Assembly (NCBI GenBank): GCA_021794855.1
Contig: JAJYPZ010000111.1
Coordinates: 1 to 5,204, forward strand
From: Pseudomonadota bacterium
Lineage (GTDB): Bacteria > Pseudomonadota > Gammaproteobacteria > Burkholderiales > Sulfuriferulaceae
DNA length: 5,204 nucleotides
Reading direction: 5' to 3'
Shown one piece after another: positions 1 to 5,204 of this stretch; the stretch's first letter is position 1, and the number at the start of each line of letters is the position of its first letter. The translations under genes and the position numbers were made by a program. The notes beneath the pieces are model-generated. The model saw only the letters and a program-made list of their open reading frames with translations, was not told where the DNA came from and did not search any database.

Positions 1-10
1 GGGTATCTGG

Positions 11-2763
<2,753 letters not shown>

Positions 2764-2830
2764 TCAATGAAAGCGATGATTTTACAGGAAAGCCGGACGC
2801 ACTGGCTAAAATCGCAGGATACATTTTAAT

Positions 2831-2847
2831 CGGCGCGTACAGCGCCG
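2831..2847. repeat. Perfect 6-bp GC-rich inverted repeat (hairpin)
   Basis: CGGCGC (2831-2836) and GCGCCG (2842-2847) are exact reverse complements around a 5-base loop. No T-run follows on either strand, so it is not a typical intrinsic terminator. If the candidate purB promoter is real, the hairpin would sit at the extreme 5' end of the purB transcript, where it could protect the RNA. It could equally be a protein-binding palindrome or chance in GC-rich DNA. Confidence 0.4.
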
Positions 2848-2853
2848 GGCCGG

Positions 2854-2882
2854 AAAATACCTCTTTAGCCGGTATCGCTCAA
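2854..2882 (-). promoter_or_regulatory. Candidate sigma-70 promoter of purB-trhP
   Basis: On the minus strand TTGAGC (2882-2877, four of six consensus bases) is separated by exactly 17 bases from TATTTT (2859-2854, four of six, with TAT and the final T matching). Transcription would begin near 2847, giving a leader of about 100 bases before the purB ATG. Both boxes are moderate matches and such pairs occur by chance, so this is a suggestion from spacing and position only. Confidence 0.3.
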
Positions 2883-2933
2883 TTTCGGCTGCAAGGATTT
2901 TCGGACCTCGTTCAGGATTGCGGATCTGTTCAA

Positions 2934-2978
2934 ATGGAATACACAAAGCCGGCTATGGATGAGAAAATGCGCTCATGA
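2934..2978 (+). other. Possible 14-codon leader ORF overlapping the sdhB start
   Basis: An ATG at 2934 opens a 14-residue frame (MEYTKPAMDEKMRS) whose TGA at 2976-2978 overlaps the sdhB ATG as ATGA. The same frame is open upstream back to 2733 but has no usual start codon before 2934. The sdhB ATG has only a weak, distant purine-rich stretch (GGATGAG ending 11 bases upstream), so coupling from such a leader could help sdhB initiation. No ribosome binding site is evident before 2934, and I do not recognise the peptide. It may well be chance. Confidence 0.2.
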
Positions 2979-3664
2979 GAATTAATATTTACCGTTACAA
3001 TCCGGAAATAGCCGATCGGCCTTATAGTCAGGATTACGATTTTGACGAAACGGAAACCGGGCCGATGCTGCTCGATGCGCTGCTGTACATCAAGGCGAAT
3101 CTCGATGCGACGCTGACGCTAAGGCGTTCGTGCAGGGAAGGCGTATGCGGATCGGACGGGATGAACATTAACGGCAGCAACGGACTGGCGTGCATTACGC
3201 CGCTGGCAAAACTGGCCCAGCCTGTTAACATTCGGCCATTGCCCGGGTTACCGGTGATACGCGATCTCGTCGTCGACATGACGCCGCTCAACCGGCAATA
3301 TCGTTCGGTGCGGCCATGGCTGGTCAATGGGCAGCCCGCTGCGCGGGAACGCTTGCAATCGCCGACACAGCGGGAACAACTGGATAATGCCGACGAGTGC
3401 ATACAGTGCGGCTGCTGTTCCAGCGCATGCCCGTCGTTCTGGTGGAATCCGGACAAATTTGTCGGTCCGGCCGGCTTGCTGACTGCATATCGTTTCATCG
3501 CCGATACCCGCGATGAGGCGGATGCAGCCCGTCTGGCGGATTTTCAGGACGCTTACCGTCTGTACCGCTGTCACGGAATCATGAATTGCGCAGCCGTCTG
3601 TCCAAAAGGGCTGAATCCTGCGGCTGCCATCAGTAAAATGAAAATTCGCATGTTAAAGATCTGA
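2975..3664 (+). CDS. sdhB: Succinate dehydrogenase iron-sulfur subunit SdhB
   Basis: SdhB carries electrons from the FAD of SdhA to ubiquinone at the inner face of the cytoplasmic membrane, as part of TCA-cycle and respiratory complex II. The 229-residue protein is slightly shorter than E. coli SdhB (238). All cluster ligands are visible. The N-terminal ferredoxin domain has Cys53, Cys58, Asp61 (Asp in place of the third Cys, as in E. coli) and Cys73 for [2Fe-2S]. The C-terminal domain has Cys142, Cys145, Cys148 and Cys209 for [4Fe-4S], and Cys152, Cys199 and Cys205 for [3Fe-4S]. The quinone-site equivalents Pro153, Trp157 and His200 are also kept. The start MRINIYRYNP aligns with the E. coli N-terminus. 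The unusual point is context: sdhC, sdhD and sdhA, normally upstream, are absent, and sdhB comes first after a divergent spacer. sdhE follows 87 bases downstream. Confidence 0.96.
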   Translation: MRINIYRYNPEIADRPYSQDYDFDETETGPMLLDALLYIKANLDATLTLRRSCREGVCGSDGMNINGSNGLACITPLAKLAQPVNIRPLPGLPVIRDLVVDMTPLNRQYRSVRPWLVNGQPAARERLQSPTQREQLDNADECIQCGCCSSACPSFWWNPDKFVGPAGLLTAYRFIADTRDEADAARLADFQDAYRLYRCHGIMNCAAVCPKGLNPAAAISKMKIRMLKI

Positions 3665-3751
3665 TATGGGTCTGACTGCGCGTCGTCTGAGACCGAATTA
3701 CCCCGTTATCGGGGAGAACTGGAAGCACATTGCCCGACGGAGGAACGAATA
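3665..3751 (+). other. sdhB-sdhE spacer with short hairpins
   Basis: This 87-base spacer contains CCCCG (3701-3705) and CGGGG (3710-3714) around a 4-base loop, and a looser pair GGTCT (3669-3673) and AGACC (3690-3694). Neither hairpin is followed by a T-run, so I do not call a terminator. The two genes are probably co-transcribed. The structures might mark an RNA processing or stabilising site, which is inference. Confidence 0.35.
3739..3744 (+). promoter_or_regulatory. Strong ribosome binding site of sdhE
   Basis: GGAGGA lies 7 bases before the ATG at 3752, close to the ideal Shine-Dalgarno sequence and spacing. It settles the sdhE start and shows that the unlisted open frame beginning here is a genuinely translated gene. 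Confidence 0.75.
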
Positions 3752-4021
3752 ATGATATCCGCTGACAATCGCTTGCGCTGGCAATGTCGGCGCGGAATGC
3801 TCGAGCTCGATACCTTGCTGCTGGCATTTCTGGATACCGGCTACCCTTTTCTGCCGCCTGCACACCAGCATGCATTTGCGGAGTTATTGGAGCTGGACGA
3901 TATGACGCTTTGGGATACGATACAAAATCGTCCGGTCTTTGCCTCGGCCCAGACCTGCCGCCCGGAATACGATGGCATATTAACCGCATTAAGCAATGCA
4001 ATTAACGATAAGGAACCGAGT
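3752..4021 (+). CDS. sdhE: FAD assembly factor SdhE, lacking its own stop codon (reads into gltA)
   Basis: SdhE (YgfY/CptB, succinate dehydrogenase assembly factor 2) is a small cytoplasmic helical protein that promotes covalent FAD attachment to SdhA. The 90 codons here match the family's usual size (E. coli, 88 residues). The hallmark CRRGMLELD contains the RGxxE motif (Arg14, Gly15, Glu18) needed for flavinylation. [12 protein letters not shown] (43-54) corresponds to the conserved LLECDDPDLFN segment of E. coli, and a final helix follows at about 73-84. An excellent ribosome binding site fixes the start. There is no in-frame stop: codon 91 is the ATG of gltA in the same frame, so as written the product is an SdhE-GltA fusion. 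Residues look family-like nearly to the end, so any indel would lie in the last few codons. The end coordinate is the last codon before gltA, not a stop. Confidence 0.88.
4010..4014 (+). promoter_or_regulatory. Internal ribosome binding site of gltA
   Basis: AAGGA lies 7 bases before the ATG at 4022, inside the last codons of sdhE. Its quality argues that GltA is initiated independently at 4022 even though the sdhE frame continues through it. Confidence 0.65.
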
Positions 4022-5204
4022 ATGACAGCTCCCACCAAAGTAACATTAAGTTTTGACAATGGACAGCCGCCGATCGAGTTGCCTGTGCTGCACGGAAATC
4101 TGGGACCTAATGTGATCGATATACGGGAGCTGAGCAAACATGGCTATTTGACCTACGATCCGGGCTTCATGTCGACGGCGAGCTGCAATTCCAGCATTTC
4201 GTTTATCGATGGCGAAGCCGGCCTGTTATATTATCGGGGCTATCCGATAGAGCAGCTTGCGCAACATTCCGATTTCATGGAAGTGACGTATTTGCTGTTG
4301 TACGGAGAGTTGCCGGACTCGAAGCAGAAAGCCGGATTTGAAGACGGGGTACGGCGGCATACCATGCTGCATGACCAGATCAACACCATATTCCGCGGTT
4401 TTCGGCGCGATGCGCATCCGATGGCGGTGATGGTGGGCGTGATCGGAGCGCTTTCCGCGTTCTATCACGATTCGATCGATGTATTCGACGCACGCAACCG
4501 GCAGATTTCGGCATTTCGGCTGATCGCGAAAGTACCGACGATTGCCGCCATGTCGTATAAGTATAATCGGGGAGAGCCGTTCGCATACCCGCAAAACCAT
4601 TTGAGTTATGCAGAGAATTTTCTGTATATGATGTTTTCCACGCCCAGCGAACCGTACGAGGTCAATCCTATCGCCGCCCGCGCTTTGGACATGATATTCA
4701 TCCTGCATGCCGATCACGAGCAGAATGCTTCGACTTCCACCGTGCGGCTCGCCGGTTCGTCGGGAGCCAACCCGTTCGCCTGCATCGCTGCGGGAATGGC
4801 TTCTTTATGGGGCCCGTTGCATGGCGGCGCGAACGAAGCGGTACTGAAAATGCTCGAAGATATCGGCGACATAGCGCGGATTCCCGAATATATCGAACGC
4901 GCCAAAGACAAAAGCAATTCCTTCCGGCTGATGGGTTTCGGACATCGCATCTATAAAAATACCGACCCTCGCGCTGCGGTAATGCGCCAGACCTGCCATG
5001 AATTGCTCAATGAACTGAATCTGACCGAAGATCCGCTGTTCAAAATCGCCCTGACCCTGGAAAAAGTGGCCGCGCAGGATGAGTACTTCATCAAGCGCAA
5101 ACTATATCCCAATGTGGATTTTTATTCGGGGATCGTGTTCCGGGCTTTAGGCATCCCGCCCTCGATGTTCACCGCTATTTTTGCTTTGGCGCGAACCGTG
5201 GGCT
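4022..5204 (+). CDS. gltA: Citrate synthase GltA, 3' end cut by the window
   Basis: GltA condenses acetyl-CoA with oxaloacetate to give citrate, the entry step of the TCA cycle, in the cytoplasm. The 394 complete codons seen here cover most of a protein of about 430 residues and stop at ARTVG, where E. coli GltA continues with about 35 more residues. The catalytic triad is present: His267 in WGPLHGGAN, His308 in GFGHRIYK and Asp366 in NVDFYSG. Strong blocks also include FDPGFxSTASC-type sequence near 46-55, [10 protein letters not shown] and [14 protein letters not shown]. The N-terminal extension domain and overall sequence place it in the hexameric, NADH-sensitive type of gammaproteobacteria. 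The E. coli Cys206 equivalent, linked there to thiol sensitivity of NADH inhibition, is Ser209. The start has a good AAGGA site and matches the E. coli N-terminus. The gene lies in frame with sdhE without an intervening stop. Methylcitrate synthase is less likely given the close GltA match. Confidence 0.95.
   Translation, partial: MTAPTKVTLSFDNGQPPIELPVLHGNLGPNVIDIRELSKHGYLTYDPGFMSTASCNSSISFIDGEAGLLYYRGYPIEQLAQHSDFMEVTYLLLYGELPDSKQKAGFEDGVRRHTMLHDQINTIFRGFRRDAHPMAVMVGVIGALSAFYHDSIDVFDARNRQISAFRLIAKVPTIAAMSYKYNRGEPFAYPQNHLSYAENFLYMMFSTPSEPYEVNPIAARALDMIFILHADHEQNASTSTVRLAGSSGANPFACIAAGMASLWGPLHGGANEAVLKMLEDIGDIARIPEYIERAKDKSNSFRLMGFGHRIYKNTDPRAAVMRQTCHELLNELNLTEDPLFKIALTLEKVAAQDEYFIKRKLYPNVDFYSGIVFRALGIPPSMFTAIFALARTVG

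Larger units (their letters stand above)
3752..5204 (+). other. Continuous SdhE-GltA reading frame (possible fusion protein)
   Basis: Reading codon by codon from the sdhE ATG, no stop occurs before the window edge, giving at least 484 codons. The order is SdhE (1-90), then full GltA from residue 91 (its natural Met), with no added linker beyond the SdhE tail NAINDKEPS. Known proteins of these families are separate polypeptides. The frame therefore encodes either a true fusion, a readthrough form made beside free GltA, or an artefact of one missing or extra base. Removing one base near the sdhE end would bring in a TGA at 4023-4025 (ATGA overlap with gltA), and adding one would bring in a TAA at 4003-4005. 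Confidence 0.7.

Noticed and set aside
2781..2812. Sigma-70 promoter facing sdhB (TTTACA ... TAAAAT)
   Set aside because: Each box is a good match but the 20-base spacing is outside the usual 16-18 range.
3034..3498. 154-codon minus-strand frame opposite sdhB
   Set aside because: It is antisense to sdhB, whose cluster ligands are all intact, and has no independent coding evidence.
3701..3714. Terminator between sdhB and sdhE
   Set aside because: The stem is only 5 bp and no T-run follows, so an intrinsic terminator is not supported.
3784..4005. 73-codon plus-strand frame inside sdhE
   Set aside because: It is a shifted frame of sdhE without its own ribosome binding site. Only the frame from 3752 carries the RGxxE motif and SdhE-like sequence.
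4022..5204. gltA as a truncated pseudogene
   Set aside because: The frame is open to the last base and stops only because the window ends. All three catalytic residues are present.

Overview
The window looks like ordinary chromosomal DNA of a gammaproteobacterium. The evidence is the close E. coli-type sequence of all five proteins: TrhP/YegQ, the PurB form with His171 and Ser295, SdhB with an Asp third ligand for its [2Fe-2S] cluster, SdhE, and a hexameric-type (type II) GltA. The order sdhB-sdhE-gltA is also familiar in this class. A free-living or methylotrophic gammaproteobacterium is possible, but that is only a guess. I see no mobile element, CRISPR array, tRNA or rRNA.

Left half, minus strand (11-2748): purB is followed by trhP with a 4-base ATGA overlap, so the two are almost certainly one transcript. 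PurB acts twice in purine synthesis and releases fumarate each time. TrhP takes part in 5-hydroxyuridine formation at the tRNA wobble position. Centre (2749-2974): a 226-bp divergent spacer holds a candidate purB promoter, a perfect GC-rich hairpin and a stop-free frame that ends in an ATGA overlap with sdhB.

Right half, plus strand (2975-5204): sdhB, sdhE and gltA form a TCA-cycle cluster. SdhB is the iron-sulfur subunit of succinate dehydrogenase, SdhE is the factor that helps attach FAD to SdhA, and GltA is citrate synthase, cut by the window edge after 394 codons. The usual sdhC, sdhD and sdhA do not precede sdhB here.

The most notable observation is that sdhE has no stop codon. Its frame runs straight into gltA, so the sequence as given encodes an SdhE-GltA fusion of at least 484 residues. 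gltA also keeps its own good ribosome binding site and ATG at the junction, so separate GltA could still be made. A single-base assembly error near the end of sdhE would produce the same picture and must be excluded first.
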